A stretch of DNA of 64,000 bases from positions 1 through 64,000 of the forward strand of contig JAFUFK010000020.1 of NCBI GenBank assembly GCA_017469925.1, in the 5' to 3' direction. Numbering within the stretch: the first letter of the stretch is position 1; each line of letters begins with the position of its first letter. Of the stretch, positions 37,762-45,711 are shown piece after piece. Position numbers and translations under genes: made by a program. The notes beneath the pieces are model-generated. The model was not told the DNA's origin, searched no databases, and worked only from the letters and a program-made list of their open reading frames with translations. The stretch is from Bacteroidaceae bacterium (GTDB lineage Bacteria > Bacteroidota > Bacteroidia > Bacteroidales > Bacteroidaceae).

Positions 37762-38580
37762 TTAGCCCACTATGATATCATCTACGTCGGTCACGCAATC
37801 CATCCAACCGTCCATGAAGACGGCAGGACTGTGGGTCGTCAGTATCACCTGTGCATTAGGATTGAGGTCGCGCACCAGCGAGATGAGGCGTTTCTGCCAT
37901 TCGAAGTGCAGGCTTACCTCAGGCTCGTCCATGAAGAGGACGTATGGTTCGCGGTTCTGTACCAAGACGGTCAGCAGGATGATGAGCATCTGCTTCTCGC
38001 CCGAGGAGAGTTGATAAGGCTCCAACACCTCGTCGTACTGGAGGAAGCGAATCTCGTTTTCGTCGCGTTTGATAGTCTTTCCCGTCGAGGCAAACAGGTC
38101 ATCTACGACATCCTGGAAGTGAGCCTTCTCGCCCACCATCGCCTGCGCCCGTTGCTGGGCATCGGGGTCACCCGAGGTCAGCAGGGCAATCATGCGGTTC
38201 GAGAGATTCACCTGATAGTCGAGATAGCGCCGCTGAAGCATGTAGAGTTGCAGGTCGAGTTCGGTCTGTAGCTTCATGTCCGAGACCTTCTGCAAGAGTT
38301 CGCCGGATATCACGCTGCGGTCGAACGAGCGTATCACGTCGAACCTTACCGAGTCGGCATCCTCCGGGCTATAGGTCAGGGTCACGCCGTCGAGGTTCCG
38401 GTCCAGGTCGCGATACTCGAGCAGTTGCTTCACAACCCGGTTCAGGATGGTCGATTTGCCCACCCCGTTCACTCCGCTTAATATATTCACTGTCGGGCTC
38501 AGTTCCCACACCACATGTCGGCGCCCACTCCACAGGGCGTCAATTTCTATTCGTTGGATGTAATCGCCTGTCTTCTTCAT
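37762..38580 (-). CDS. ABC/SMC-type AAA ATPase (AAA_21-like)
   Basis: A compact 272-residue ATPase: Walker A LSGVNGVGKST (35-45), signature-like LSSGEKQMLIILLTVL (about 190), Walker B YVLFMDEPEVSLH (about 213), and H-loop LTTHSPAVF (about 250). It lacks the long coiled-coil or insert regions of RecF and OLD-type ATPases and is shorter than PARIS AriA. It is the first gene of a two-gene operon with the DUF4435/TOPRIM protein; such pairs usually sense DNA or phage proteins through the ATPase. TATCTTTG at 38612-38605 lies 24 bases before the ATG. Confidence 0.88.
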   Translation of the reverse strand: MKKTGDYIQRIEIDALWSGRRHVVWELSPTVNILSGVNGVGKSTILNRVVKQLLEYRDLDRNLDGVTLTYSPEDADSVRFDVIRSFDRSVISGELLQKVSDMKLQTELDLQLYMLQRRYLDYQVNLSNRMIALLTSGDPDAQQRAQAMVGEKAHFQDVVDDLFASTGKTIKRDENEIRFLQYDEVLEPYQLSSGEKQMLIILLTVLVQNREPYVLFMDEPEVSLHFEWQKRLISLVRDLNPNAQVILTTHSPAVFMDGWMDCVTDVDDIIVG

Positions 38581-38604
38581 GGCTTCTTGTCAGTTTTTCT
38601 ACGG

Positions 38605-38612
38605 CAAAGATA
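38605..38612 (-). promoter_or_regulatory. -7 box of the ATPase-DUF4435 operon
   Basis: Minus-strand TATCTTTG 24 bases upstream of the ATG at 38580; GTTG occupies the -33 position. Confidence 0.6.
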
Positions 38613-38761
38613 GAGTTTCAGCACGAAACTTCCAACAATTAAGGGCGAAATATTTTAGTAACAATTCATAAAAACCTTAATAATAATTAAATCAATTCGG
38701 CATATCTAACTATCAATCAGCAATAGTGTGTTTTAGAAAGTAACGAACAATCGTATGTTTT

Positions 38762-38822
38762 TTTGGTATGGTACTACTTTATTATTACCTTTGTATCGGT
38801 AATTAATAAAAAGTTACCGATA
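38762..38822 (+). promoter_or_regulatory. Promoter and start-site inverted repeat of the Cys-repeat peptide gene
   Basis: TTTG (38762-38765), 20-base spacer, TACCTTTG (38786-38793). Immediately after it TATCGGTAA (38794-38802) and TTACCGATA (38814-38822) form a perfect 9-bp inverted repeat with an 11-base loop. It covers the predicted transcription start, so it is either an operator or a hairpin at the extreme 5' end of the mRNA. The remaining bases 38613-38761 are AT-rich with nothing else recognised. Confidence 0.75.
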
Positions 38823-38850
38823 GTGTTTAATTACTTAATATTTAGAAACT

Positions 38851-39057
38851 ATGAAAAGAATGGATTTGAGCTTTGCACACACAGCTCAGGGTTTTCTGAA
38901 AATGAGTGAAAAGCCCGCTGCATGCGGTAGTGCCTGTGGTACAGGTGACAAGCCTGAAGAGAAACCCGCTGCATGCGGTAGTGCCTGTGGTACAGGTGAT
39001 AAGCCTGAAGAGAAACCCGCTGCATGCGGTAGTGCCTGTGGTACAGGTGATAAGTAA
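38851..39057 (+). CDS. Three-repeat Cys peptide, probable RiPP precursor
   Basis: A 68-residue peptide. A leader of about 19 residues (MKRMDLSFAHTAQGFLKMS) precedes three 17-residue units, EKPAACGSACGTGDKPE twice and the same less its last two residues. Each unit has two Cys in a C-x-x-x-C spacing, within an ACGSACGTGDK block. At DNA level the units are 51-bp near-identical direct repeats. The next gene, 5 bases on, is a radical SAM/SPASM enzyme, the expected maturase. ACGX-type repeat peptides with radical SAM partners have been described as a predicted family in other bacteria (recalled, not checked). Thioether crosslinks at the Cys are plausible. The alternative is a metal-binding peptide. 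Confidence 0.85.
   Translation: MKRMDLSFAHTAQGFLKMSEKPAACGSACGTGDKPEEKPAACGSACGTGDKPEEKPAACGSACGTGDK
38906..39054 (+). repeat. 51-bp direct repeats, nearly three copies
   Basis: The coding repeats of the Cys peptide. The units are near identical at DNA level (AAGCCC versus AAACCC, GACAAG versus GATAAG), pointing to recent duplication or active homogenisation. Confidence 0.9.
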
Positions 39058-39062
39058 GCCTT

Positions 39063-40097
39063 GTGGATTACTTTGCTTTTCAGTGGCACATCACTGACGA
39101 GTGCGACCAACGTTGCAAGCACTGCTACATCTTTTCCGAAGGGCATCCTCGTTTAGTGACAATGCCTTGGGAGAGGATGGTGGCAGTGCTTGCAAACGTT
39201 GAGCGCATGGCCAAACGAATGCAACGCCTACCATATTTATATATAACAGGAGGTGACCCTATATTACATCCGCGCTTCTGGGACCTACTGGAGTTGCTGC
39301 ATGCCCATGGCATCCCCTTCACGCTAATGGGCAACCCCTTTCATCTTACGGATGAGGTATGCAAGCGTATGCGACAACTCGGTTGTCGCAAGTATCAACT
39401 TTCACTTGACGGGCTTCGTGAGACGCACGACCGCTTCCGCAAACCTGGTTCCTACGACCGAACGCTGGCAGCAATTTCCACCATCCGCCGTTCTGGAATG
39501 CATTGCGCTATCATGACTACAGTCTCGGCCACCAACATCGCCGAGATACCATCGCTGATAGATGTTGTTGTGGAACATCAAGCAGACATCTTTGCCTTTG
39601 GACGCTACTGCCCAACGAGCGAAGACAAGGCCCACTTGGAAGCCTTTCATATCACGCCCATGCGCTATCGCCAGCTACTGGAGGCCTGTTGGAGGAAGTT
39701 CAAACTACATCGCGACAGCAATACGAGTTTCAACCTGAAAGACCATCTTTGGACTCTCTACCTCTACGAAGAAGGCATTTTCCAGATACCCGAAGGACTG
39801 ACCGAGGAGACCATCTATGACGGTTGCAACTGCGGTAACTGCCATTTCACTATTTCGGCCGAAGGGAGGCTGATGGCCTGTCGCCGCTTCGAAAGCTACG
39901 TCGGATCTGTAGATGAAGATATGTACGACATCTTCTACGGGCCAAAGATGGAACAATACCGTCAGCACGAACGCTTCGAGAAATGTCGCCGGTGCCCACT
40001 TCTCCGCTTCTGTCGCGGATGTCCCGCCGTCGCCTACGGATATACGAAAAACTTCTATGCTCCCGACCCACAATGCTGGCGCATAATAGACGACTGA
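39063..40097 (+). CDS. Radical SAM/SPASM peptide maturase
   Basis: A 344-residue enzyme. The radical SAM 4Fe-4S motif is CX3CX2C at C14-D-Q-R-C18-K-H-C21, followed by the TGGDP glycine motif. The C-terminal SPASM region is Cys-rich: CNCGNCHFTISAEGRLMACRRF, then CRRCPLLRFCRGCP and a late Cys (PDPQC), enough for auxiliary clusters. The start is a GTG at 39063, five bases after the peptide stop, with no strong Shine-Dalgarno, consistent with coupling. Such enzymes install thioether or C-C bonds in ribosomal peptides, and the upstream Cys-repeat peptide is the obvious substrate. No dedicated peptidase or transporter gene follows, so export is unexplained. Confidence 0.88.
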   Translation: MDYFAFQWHITDECDQRCKHCYIFSEGHPRLVTMPWERMVAVLANVERMAKRMQRLPYLYITGGDPILHPRFWDLLELLHAHGIPFTLMGNPFHLTDEVCKRMRQLGCRKYQLSLDGLRETHDRFRKPGSYDRTLAAISTIRRSGMHCAIMTTVSATNIAEIPSLIDVVVEHQADIFAFGRYCPTSEDKAHLEAFHITPMRYRQLLEACWRKFKLHRDSNTSFNLKDHLWTLYLYEEGIFQIPEGLTEETIYDGCNCGNCHFTISAEGRLMACRRFESYVGSVDEDMYDIFYGPKMEQYRQHERFEKCRRCPLLRFCRGCPAVAYGYTKNFYAPDPQCWRIIDD

Positions 40098-40139
40098 CTT
40101 TTATGCACACACAAACCGACATCGAAACTACTTATACAA

Positions 40140-40436
40140 ATGTCAGAAAAAATGATTAGACTCAATGCTTTTTTCACACTGAAGGAAGGCGTCAGCACTG
40201 AAGATGTGCTGGCAATTACCAACGAACTCGTAGCCAAGAGCCGACAAGACGAAGGCAACATCGGGTACGACTTGTACCAAAGCACCACCAACCCGCGCGT
40301 GTTCATGTTCTGCGAATCATGGGAGAATGCTAAGGTTCTGGATAAGCACTCCAAGGCTCACCACTTCACTGCCGCCGTGCCCAAACTGGGAGAACTGACA
40401 ACCGACGGGCTGAAGATTGAAAACTTCGAGAAGTGA
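40140..40436 (+). CDS. ABM-domain putative quinol monooxygenase
   Basis: A 98-residue ferredoxin-like antibiotic biosynthesis monooxygenase (ABM) protein: LNAFFTLKEG, the NELVAKSRQDEGNIGYDLYQS core, and FMFCESWENAKVLDKHSKAHHF with the family His. Members (YgiN type) oxidise quinols or degrade small aromatics as cofactor-less dimers. It overlaps the next gene by one base (TGATG) and lies 42 bases after the radical SAM gene. The link with an oxidoreductase and an HxlR regulator suggests quinone or electrophile stress. Confidence 0.85.
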   Translation: MSEKMIRLNAFFTLKEGVSTEDVLAITNELVAKSRQDEGNIGYDLYQSTTNPRVFMFCESWENAKVLDKHSKAHHFTAAVPKLGELTTDGLKIENFEK

Positions 40437-41407
40437 TGCGGGCTATTGTCATTGAAAAATGCTGCAAGGCAGAGGAGTTGCACGTCTGCGAGATACCCGT
40501 GCCTGAGGTACGTCCCGGTTGGGTGTTGATAAAGGTTCATGCTGCGGGTTTGAACCACAGCGAGGCATTGTTGCGCATGTATGAGGCAGATAACGAATAC
40601 ATCAATACGCCTGTTGTGCCTGGCATTGAATGTGTGGGCGAGGTTGCCGACCCATCGGATTCCCACCTGACAAAGGGTGATAAGGTCATTGCCCTGATGG
40701 GGGGCATGGGACGCTCGTTCAACGGCAGTTACGCTGAGTATGCCTTGCTACCCGAAAAAAACGTATTCCGAATTAACTCCAACCTTGATTGGGTGTCACT
40801 TGCCGCTGTGCCCGAGACCTACTACACAGCCTACGGGTCGCTCTTCGAATGTTTGCGACTCACGAAAGACGATACCCTACTTGTACGCGGAGCGACCAGT
40901 ACCGTCGGTCAAGCAGCCATTCAGTTAGCCAAAGCCATAGGAAGCCAGGTTATTGCAACGGGCAGGCGAAAGTCTTCCTTCGCAATGCTTCAGTCTATTG
41001 GGGCCGACTATTGTCTTATCGATGATGGGGTACTAAGTTCCGCCCCCTATGGGCAAGAACTACCGCGCCCCAATAAGATTCTGGAACTCGTCGGACCGAA
41101 GACCCTTCGCGACTCCCTGCTTACCGTCAGTCGTCCTGGCTACGTCTGCAATACAGGCATACTCGGCAATGTATTCACAGTGGAGCACTTCGACCCCATC
41201 AAATACATTCCCAATGGTGTGTTCCTGACAGGGTTCTACTCCAACTACCCGACTCAACCGAACATCGATGGGCTATTCAACCTCATCAACAGAAGCGGGA
41301 TTCAGCCGCTCTATAATAGGGTTTTCACCCTCGATGAAATTACTCAAGCCCATTCTTTACTTGAAGCCGGTGGGGCTGGAGGCAAAATTATTCTACAAAT
41401 ATGGTAA
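40436..41407 (+). CDS. MDR-family NADPH:quinone oxidoreductase
   Basis: A 323-residue zinc-independent medium-chain reductase: N-terminal GroES-like domain (VPEVRPGWVLIKVHAAGLNHSEALLR, PGIECVGEV) and a Rossmann domain (DTLLVRGATSTVGQAAIQLAKAIGSQVIATGRRKS). No structural or catalytic zinc Cys set is seen, which fits quinone oxidoreductases. It reduces quinones or enones with NADPH in the cytoplasm. It overlaps the ABM gene by one base and the HxlR gene by 7 bases, so the three form one translation-coupled unit. Confidence 0.88.
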   Translation: MRAIVIEKCCKAEELHVCEIPVPEVRPGWVLIKVHAAGLNHSEALLRMYEADNEYINTPVVPGIECVGEVADPSDSHLTKGDKVIALMGGMGRSFNGSYAEYALLPEKNVFRINSNLDWVSLAAVPETYYTAYGSLFECLRLTKDDTLLVRGATSTVGQAAIQLAKAIGSQVIATGRRKSSFAMLQSIGADYCLIDDGVLSSAPYGQELPRPNKILELVGPKTLRDSLLTVSRPGYVCNTGILGNVFTVEHFDPIKYIPNGVFLTGFYSNYPTQPNIDGLFNLINRSGIQPLYNRVFTLDEITQAHSLLEAGGAGGKIILQIW

Positions 41408-41778
41408 GAGAACAAGTTATAGACCCCTTTTTCCCACAATGTCCCGTACGCAACGTGCTGAGCCGAATTGGAGGCAAATGGCCACTATTAGTTTTACTAA
41501 CGCTCGACGAGGCCAAGGCGCCCCTACGTTTCACCGAGATTGAACGGAAAATTGGGGATATTTCACAGAAAATGCTGGCGCTGACACTACACGAGTTAGA
41601 GGCCGATGGGCTAATTAAACGACAAGCGTTTGCCGAGGTACCGCCTCGCGTGGAATATAGCCTTACTGAACGGACGCAGACTCTAATGCCCCTTCTTCAT
41701 CAGCTTGTTGGCTGGGCACTAGACAACCTAAGCGGTATTGTCCATGACCGCGAGGTGTTCAAAGAAAAATACTCTTGA
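41401..41778 (+). CDS. HxlR-family winged-helix regulator
   Basis: A 125-residue HxlR/DUF24 regulator. It has the N-terminal redox-type Cys in FFPQCPVRNVLSRIGGKW, the winged helix LRFTEIERKIGDISQKMLALTLHELEADGLIKR, and the wing VPPRVEYSLTE. Related proteins (YodB, HypR) sense quinones or oxidants through this Cys and repress nearby oxidoreductases, so it probably controls the ABM-reductase pair. The 9-bp inverted repeat before the Cys peptide gene is a possible site, but no matching repeat was found before the ABM gene. The 3' end overlaps the convergent glycerate kinase gene by 20 bases. Confidence 0.9.
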   Translation: MVREQVIDPFFPQCPVRNVLSRIGGKWPLLVLLTLDEAKAPLRFTEIERKIGDISQKMLALTLHELEADGLIKRQAFAEVPPRVEYSLTERTQTLMPLLHQLVGWALDNLSGIVHDREVFKEKYS

Positions 41779-42775
41779 ACAGTTTTCTTGCCACATCGGG
41801 GCACATGGCCTCAAGGATGGGCATGTCGGTAGGAGATAGGGGAAGAATGCGGGAGAAACCAGCCTCGGCCAGTTCCTTCCGGTCGCTCACCCGTCCGGCC
41901 ACGAGCCACACGGGGACGTTATGTGTTTGCGCACGACGGAGCACGACGGAGGGCAACTTGCCCATCAAGGTCTGGCGGTCGGCATGGCCCTCGCCCGTAA
42001 TGACAAGGTCGGCCGTCTGGAGGAGCGCATCGAAGTGAGCCACATCGAGCACAAGTTCTGCACCTGAGCGCCGCTCTGCACCGTAGAATTGCATCAGGGC
42101 ATACCCTACCCCGCCGGCTGCACCGGCACCAGGGCAATCGGCATAGTCATGTCCCATCCGCCGGGTACTCTCTTGGGCAAAGGCATGGGCACGACGTTCC
42201 AACTCCTCCACCATCTCCTCCGTAGCCCCCTTCTGAGGGGCAAAGACACGGGCTGCGCCATTGGGCCCACAGAGTGGATTGCAAACGTCGGTAGCAATCG
42301 TAAAGTGTACGCCCCGACAGTCCGCCCCTTCCAAGGCCCGCAGCATCCCCCGTCCGCAATCGCTCGTCGCACTGCCTCCGAGTCCTACGACTACCTCCCG
42401 GACACCCTTCCTCAGGGCATCAGCGATAAGTTGACCCGTGCCGTAAGTGGTGGTCTTGAGGGGATTACGTTCTTCGGGCCGGAGGAGGCAGAGCCCTGAG
42501 GCTTGCGCCAGTTCGATGTAGGCCCTATCATTGTAAAGTAAATAGCGTGCCTCTACGGGGCGCATCAGCGGGTCCATGACCTCACACATTACCGACTGGC
42601 CTCCCTGGGCAGTATGGTGTATGGCCTCGAGGAATCCTTCTCCACCGTCGCTCACCGCAACCGATATCACTTTGGCATTAGGCCAACGGAGGAGCAAACC
42701 CTCACGAGCCGCCTCGTTGGCTTCCGAGGAAGTGAGGCAGCCCTTCAGAGAATCTATGGCAAGGAGTATGCGCAT
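41759..42775 (-). CDS. Glycerate kinase (GarK/GlxK family)
   Basis: A 338-residue type I glycerate kinase phosphorylating D-glycerate to 2- or 3-phosphoglycerate. Typical sentences are MRILLAIDSLKGCLTSSEANEAAREG, VSDGGEGFLEAI, VVGLGGSATSDCGRGML, the LCGPNGAARVFAPQKGA stretch and GAAGGVGYAL; all match the family. It has its own -7 box (TAACTTTG, 42806-42799) 23 bases upstream, divergent from the TonB receptor gene. Confidence 0.93.
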   Translation of the reverse strand: MRILLAIDSLKGCLTSSEANEAAREGLLLRWPNAKVISVAVSDGGEGFLEAIHHTAQGGQSVMCEVMDPLMRPVEARYLLYNDRAYIELAQASGLCLLRPEERNPLKTTTYGTGQLIADALRKGVREVVVGLGGSATSDCGRGMLRALEGADCRGVHFTIATDVCNPLCGPNGAARVFAPQKGATEEMVEELERRAHAFAQESTRRMGHDYADCPGAGAAGGVGYALMQFYGAERRSGAELVLDVAHFDALLQTADLVITGEGHADRQTLMGKLPSVVLRRAQTHNVPVWLVAGRVSDRKELAEAGFSRILPLSPTDMPILEAMCPDVARKLFKSIFL

Positions 42776-42798
42776 CGGAAATAGGGATTTCTACGGAA

Positions 42799-42806
42799 CA
42801 AAGTTA
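42799..42806 (-). promoter_or_regulatory. -7 box of the glycerate kinase gene
   Basis: Minus-strand TAACTTTG; CTTG occupies the -33 position 20 bases upstream. Confidence 0.55.
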
Positions 42807-42895
42807 CAAAAAAGAGAGGACGCATGCAAGCGCAGGCGTAGCCAAGAGGGGAGAAATACCCGCACTAGGGTATTGCACATGCCGAAGAGAAAGCG

Positions 42896-42903
42896 TAACT
42901 TTG
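42896..42903 (+). promoter_or_regulatory. -7 box directly before the TonB receptor start
   Basis: TAACTTTG followed by CGGTC and then ATG (42909). ATTG lies at the -33 position. It implies a leaderless or near-leaderless mRNA and excludes the much longer open frame that begins at 42576. Confidence 0.65.
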
Positions 42904-42908
42904 CGGTC

Positions 42909-44825
42909 ATGAAACTATGGTTCTGCCTTATATGCTGCCTCGTCACGGGGCTTACGGTCGAGGCACAGGTTCTGAATCCCGACACGCTGCTCCAGGACAG
43001 TCTTGGCGACGTTACCATACGCTCGCGCCGCCCTGGCACCTTACGACTGGGAGGAGCCGAGAACGGATTCAACATAGGGCGGGAGGAACTCTTCCGGGCC
43101 GCTTGTTGCAACCTGGGCGAAAGTTTTACCACCAACCCTTCTGTAGATGTTAACTACTCAGATGCCACAACGGGTGCCCGCCAGATACGCTTATTAGGAT
43201 TGAGCGGCACCTACGTACAGATGCTCACAGAGCAATTGCCCGACTTCCGAGGCTCGGCCCTTCCTTATGCCTTGAGCTATGTGCCCGGACCGTGGATGCA
43301 GAGCATACAGGTCTCGAAAGGGGCTTCGTCGGTCAGGAACGGCTATGAATCGCTGACGGGACAAATCAACATCGAGTATCTGAAACCCGAGCAAGAGGAG
43401 GGGGCCTCCCTGAACCTTTACGGCAACACCAAGAGCCGCGTAGAGGCCAACGCCGATGCAAACATCCACATACGCGGAAAGGTGAACACCGAGTTGCTGG
43501 CCCACTACGAGGACGACTTCATGCAGATGGACGGGAACCACGACGGATTCGTCGATCAGCCCAGCGTCCGGCAGGTGAACGTGCAGAACCGTTGGGACTA
43601 CCTCGGACAGAAGTACATCTTCCACGCTGGGCTGGGACTCATCGACGAGAAGCGCAAGGGCGGACAGAAACATGGCGACTACAAGATAGGACTGGAGACG
43701 CGCCGCTACGAGGCTTATATGAAGCACGCCTTCGTCCTCAACCGGGACCACGGTACTAACGTGGCGCTCATGGCCAGCGGCAGCATCCACCGACTGGACG
43801 CATCGTTTGGTCACAAGACCTACAATGCAGACGAGCGCAACGGCTACATGCAACTGATGTTCGAAACCAACTTCACGGAGCGACACAACCTGTCGGCAGG
43901 CCTGAGCCTGAACCACGACGACATGGAGGACCGCGAGACGACTCCCGGCATCTACGCCCAGTACACGTTGAACCTTGGTCCTAAGCTGACGGCCATGGCC
44001 GGCCTGCGTGCCGACCACAGCAACCTCTACGGCACCTTCGTCACTCCCCGCGCCCATATCAAGTACGCCCCAGCCGACCTCGTCACCCTGCGCCTGTCGG
44101 CAGGCAAGGGCTACCGCTCGCCCCACCCGCTGGCCGAGAATCACTTCCTGCTGGCCTCGGGCCGACGATTGATTGTCGAAGCCCCTCAACAGGAGGAAGC
44201 CTGGAACACAGGACTGAGCGCCGCCTTCTACATCCCCCTGTGGGGCAAGACGCTGAAGCTAAATGCCGAGTATTACTACACTCATTTTCTACACCAAACG
44301 CTCATCGACTACGACTCCGACCCCATGGAAATTCGGCTAACGCAACTCCACGGCCGGTCGTACAGCCACACGTTCCAGGTCGATGCTTCCTACCCTATTA
44401 TTGACGACATGGACCTCACCCTGGCCTACCGCCTCAATGATGTACGCGCCACTTATGGCGGCCAGTTGCTCGAGCGCCCCCTGCAAAGCAGATGGAAGGG
44501 TCTGGCCACACTGGCCTATAAACCCTCACCAGGACTATGGCAGTTCGATGTCACCTGTCAACTCAACGGTAGCGGGCGCCTGCCGGGCACGACCAGCGAG
44601 CGATTCCCCGTCTATCCCCAATTAAGTGCGCAAGTGACCCGTTGGTTCCGCCACGTCAGCATATACCTGGGCGGTGAGAACCTGACCAACTATCGCCAGC
44701 CCCATCCAATAATTGGTACCGACCGTCCCTGGAGCACTGACTTTGAGCCCACGATGATATGGGGGCCAGTCCATGGCATTACGGCTTATGTGGGCTTGCG
44801 TGTCAACCTCGGAAAAAGAATGTAA
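42909..44825 (+). CDS. TonB-dependent outer-membrane receptor (metal-type)
   Basis: About 638 residues. Signal peptide (MKLWFCLICCLVTGLTVEAQ), a short segment without the usual carboxypeptidase-like domain, a plug domain (SFTTNPSVDVNYSDATTGARQIRLLGLSGTYVQML..SIQVSKGASSVRNGYESLTGQINIEY) and a 22-strand-type barrel to the C-terminus (VGLRVNLGKRM). It imports a ligand across the outer membrane with TonB energy. An HMA metal-binding protein follows after 12 bases, which points to a metal such as copper. The start at 42909 is fixed by the signal peptide and the adjacent -7 box. Ligand unproven. Confidence 0.92.
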   Translation: MKLWFCLICCLVTGLTVEAQVLNPDTLLQDSLGDVTIRSRRPGTLRLGGAENGFNIGREELFRAACCNLGESFTTNPSVDVNYSDATTGARQIRLLGLSGTYVQMLTEQLPDFRGSALPYALSYVPGPWMQSIQVSKGASSVRNGYESLTGQINIEYLKPEQEEGASLNLYGNTKSRVEANADANIHIRGKVNTELLAHYEDDFMQMDGNHDGFVDQPSVRQVNVQNRWDYLGQKYIFHAGLGLIDEKRKGGQKHGDYKIGLETRRYEAYMKHAFVLNRDHGTNVALMASGSIHRLDASFGHKTYNADERNGYMQLMFETNFTERHNLSAGLSLNHDDMEDRETTPGIYAQYTLNLGPKLTAMAGLRADHSNLYGTFVTPRAHIKYAPADLVTLRLSAGKGYRSPHPLAENHFLLASGRRLIVEAPQQEEAWNTGLSAAFYIPLWGKTLKLNAEYYYTHFLHQTLIDYDSDPMEIRLTQLHGRSYSHTFQVDASYPIIDDMDLTLAYRLNDVRATYGGQLLERPLQSRWKGLATLAYKPSPGLWQFDVTCQLNGSGRLPGTTSERFPVYPQLSAQVTRWFRHVSIYLGGENLTNYRQPHPIIGTDRPWSTDFEPTMIWGPVHGITAYVGLRVNLGKRM

Positions 44826-44837
44826 ACTCCGTATTAT

Positions 44838-45128
44838 ATGAAAAAGATTTTGTTATCACTTACCTTGCTGGTGGCCACGAGCCTACAAGCCAAGGACATC
44901 AAGACTCTGGTCGTAACCACCCAGCCGCAGATGCACTGCGAAAACTGTGAGAAGAAAATCAAGGGCAACCTGCGCTTCGAGAAGGGTGTGAAACGCATCG
45001 AGACGAATCTGAAGACCAAACAGGTTACCATCACCTACGACGCCGACAAGACGTCGCCCGAGAACCTCCTCAAGGCCCTGAAGAAGATTGGCTACGAGGC
45101 TCAGCCCGTTAAGAAGCCGGCACAGTAA
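44838..45128 (+). CDS. Exported heavy-metal-associated (HMA) domain protein
   Basis: A 96-residue protein with a signal peptide (MKKILLSLTLLVATSLQA) and one HMA fold. The metal site is M-H-C-E-N-C in TTQPQMHCENCEKKIKGNL, matching the MxCxxC copper/zinc site. It would act in the periplasm, receiving metal from the receptor encoded 12 bases upstream. No P-type ATPase is nearby. Confidence 0.9.
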   Translation: MKKILLSLTLLVATSLQAKDIKTLVVTTQPQMHCENCEKKIKGNLRFEKGVKRIETNLKTKQVTITYDADKTSPENLLKALKKIGYEAQPVKKPAQ

Positions 45129-45213
45129 CATAAGAAAGGGACTCCCAAGGAAAAAAATCTGCCCATGAGTGTAATTTTTCGCCACTTCGGTGCGTCTATA
45201 TATTGAGAGCCCT

Positions 45214-45711
45214 ATGGAAATGGAGAATACGGACCAAGACTTCAACGCCATCGTGGCGGCGTACAAGGAGACGATGTACACCATATGCCTCATGTACGCC
45301 CAGGACCAGGACGAGGCAAACGATATGATGCAGGAAGCGCTCATCAACCTCTGGCGTGCCCACGACTCGTTTCGCGGCGAGGCAAGCCTGCGTTCGTGGG
45401 TCTGGCGCATCTGCGTCAACACCTGCGTCTCCTATGAACGCGGCCAACGTCGCCATCGCAACACATTGCCCATCAGCGTTGCCGACCTGATGACGGCCCA
45501 GACGGACGACGACCAACAGATACGACTGCTCCACGACCGCATCCATCGCCTGCGCCCCTTCGACAGGGCGCTGGTGCTCCTATGGCTCGAGGAACTGAGT
45601 TACCAAGAGATAGGCGAGATACTGGGCATCACGGCGCAGAACGTGGGCATCCGCCTGTTCCGCATCAAGGAACAACTGCGCCGCATGTCGAACCCTAATA
45701 CTGAGCAATGA
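45214..45711 (+). CDS. ECF-type RNA polymerase sigma factor
   Basis: A 165-residue sigma-70 family factor. Region 2 is at about 10-75 (YKETMYTICLMYAQDQDEANDMMQEALINLWRAHDSFRGEASLRSWVWRICVN) and region 4 at about 105-160 (FDRALVLLWLEELSYQEIGEILGITAQNVGIRLFRIKEQLRR). The ATG at 45214 (MEMENTDQD) is preferred to the earlier frame. The stop overlaps the next gene by one base; that gene is a membrane protein in the usual position of an anti-sigma factor. It begins 85 bases after the HMA gene. Confidence 0.93.
   Translation: MEMENTDQDFNAIVAAYKETMYTICLMYAQDQDEANDMMQEALINLWRAHDSFRGEASLRSWVWRICVNTCVSYERGQRRHRNTLPISVADLMTAQTDDDQQIRLLHDRIHRLRPFDRALVLLWLEELSYQEIGEILGITAQNVGIRLFRIKEQLRRMSNPNTEQ

Noticed and set aside
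38851-39057. Metallothionein
   Set aside because: Six Cys in a strict repeat, a leader-like N-terminus and an adjacent radical SAM/SPASM gene favour a modified peptide; metal binding remains a weaker alternative.
42576-42908. N-terminal extension of the TonB receptor
   Set aside because: It would overlap the glycerate kinase gene and lie before the -7 box; a signal peptide begins at 42909.
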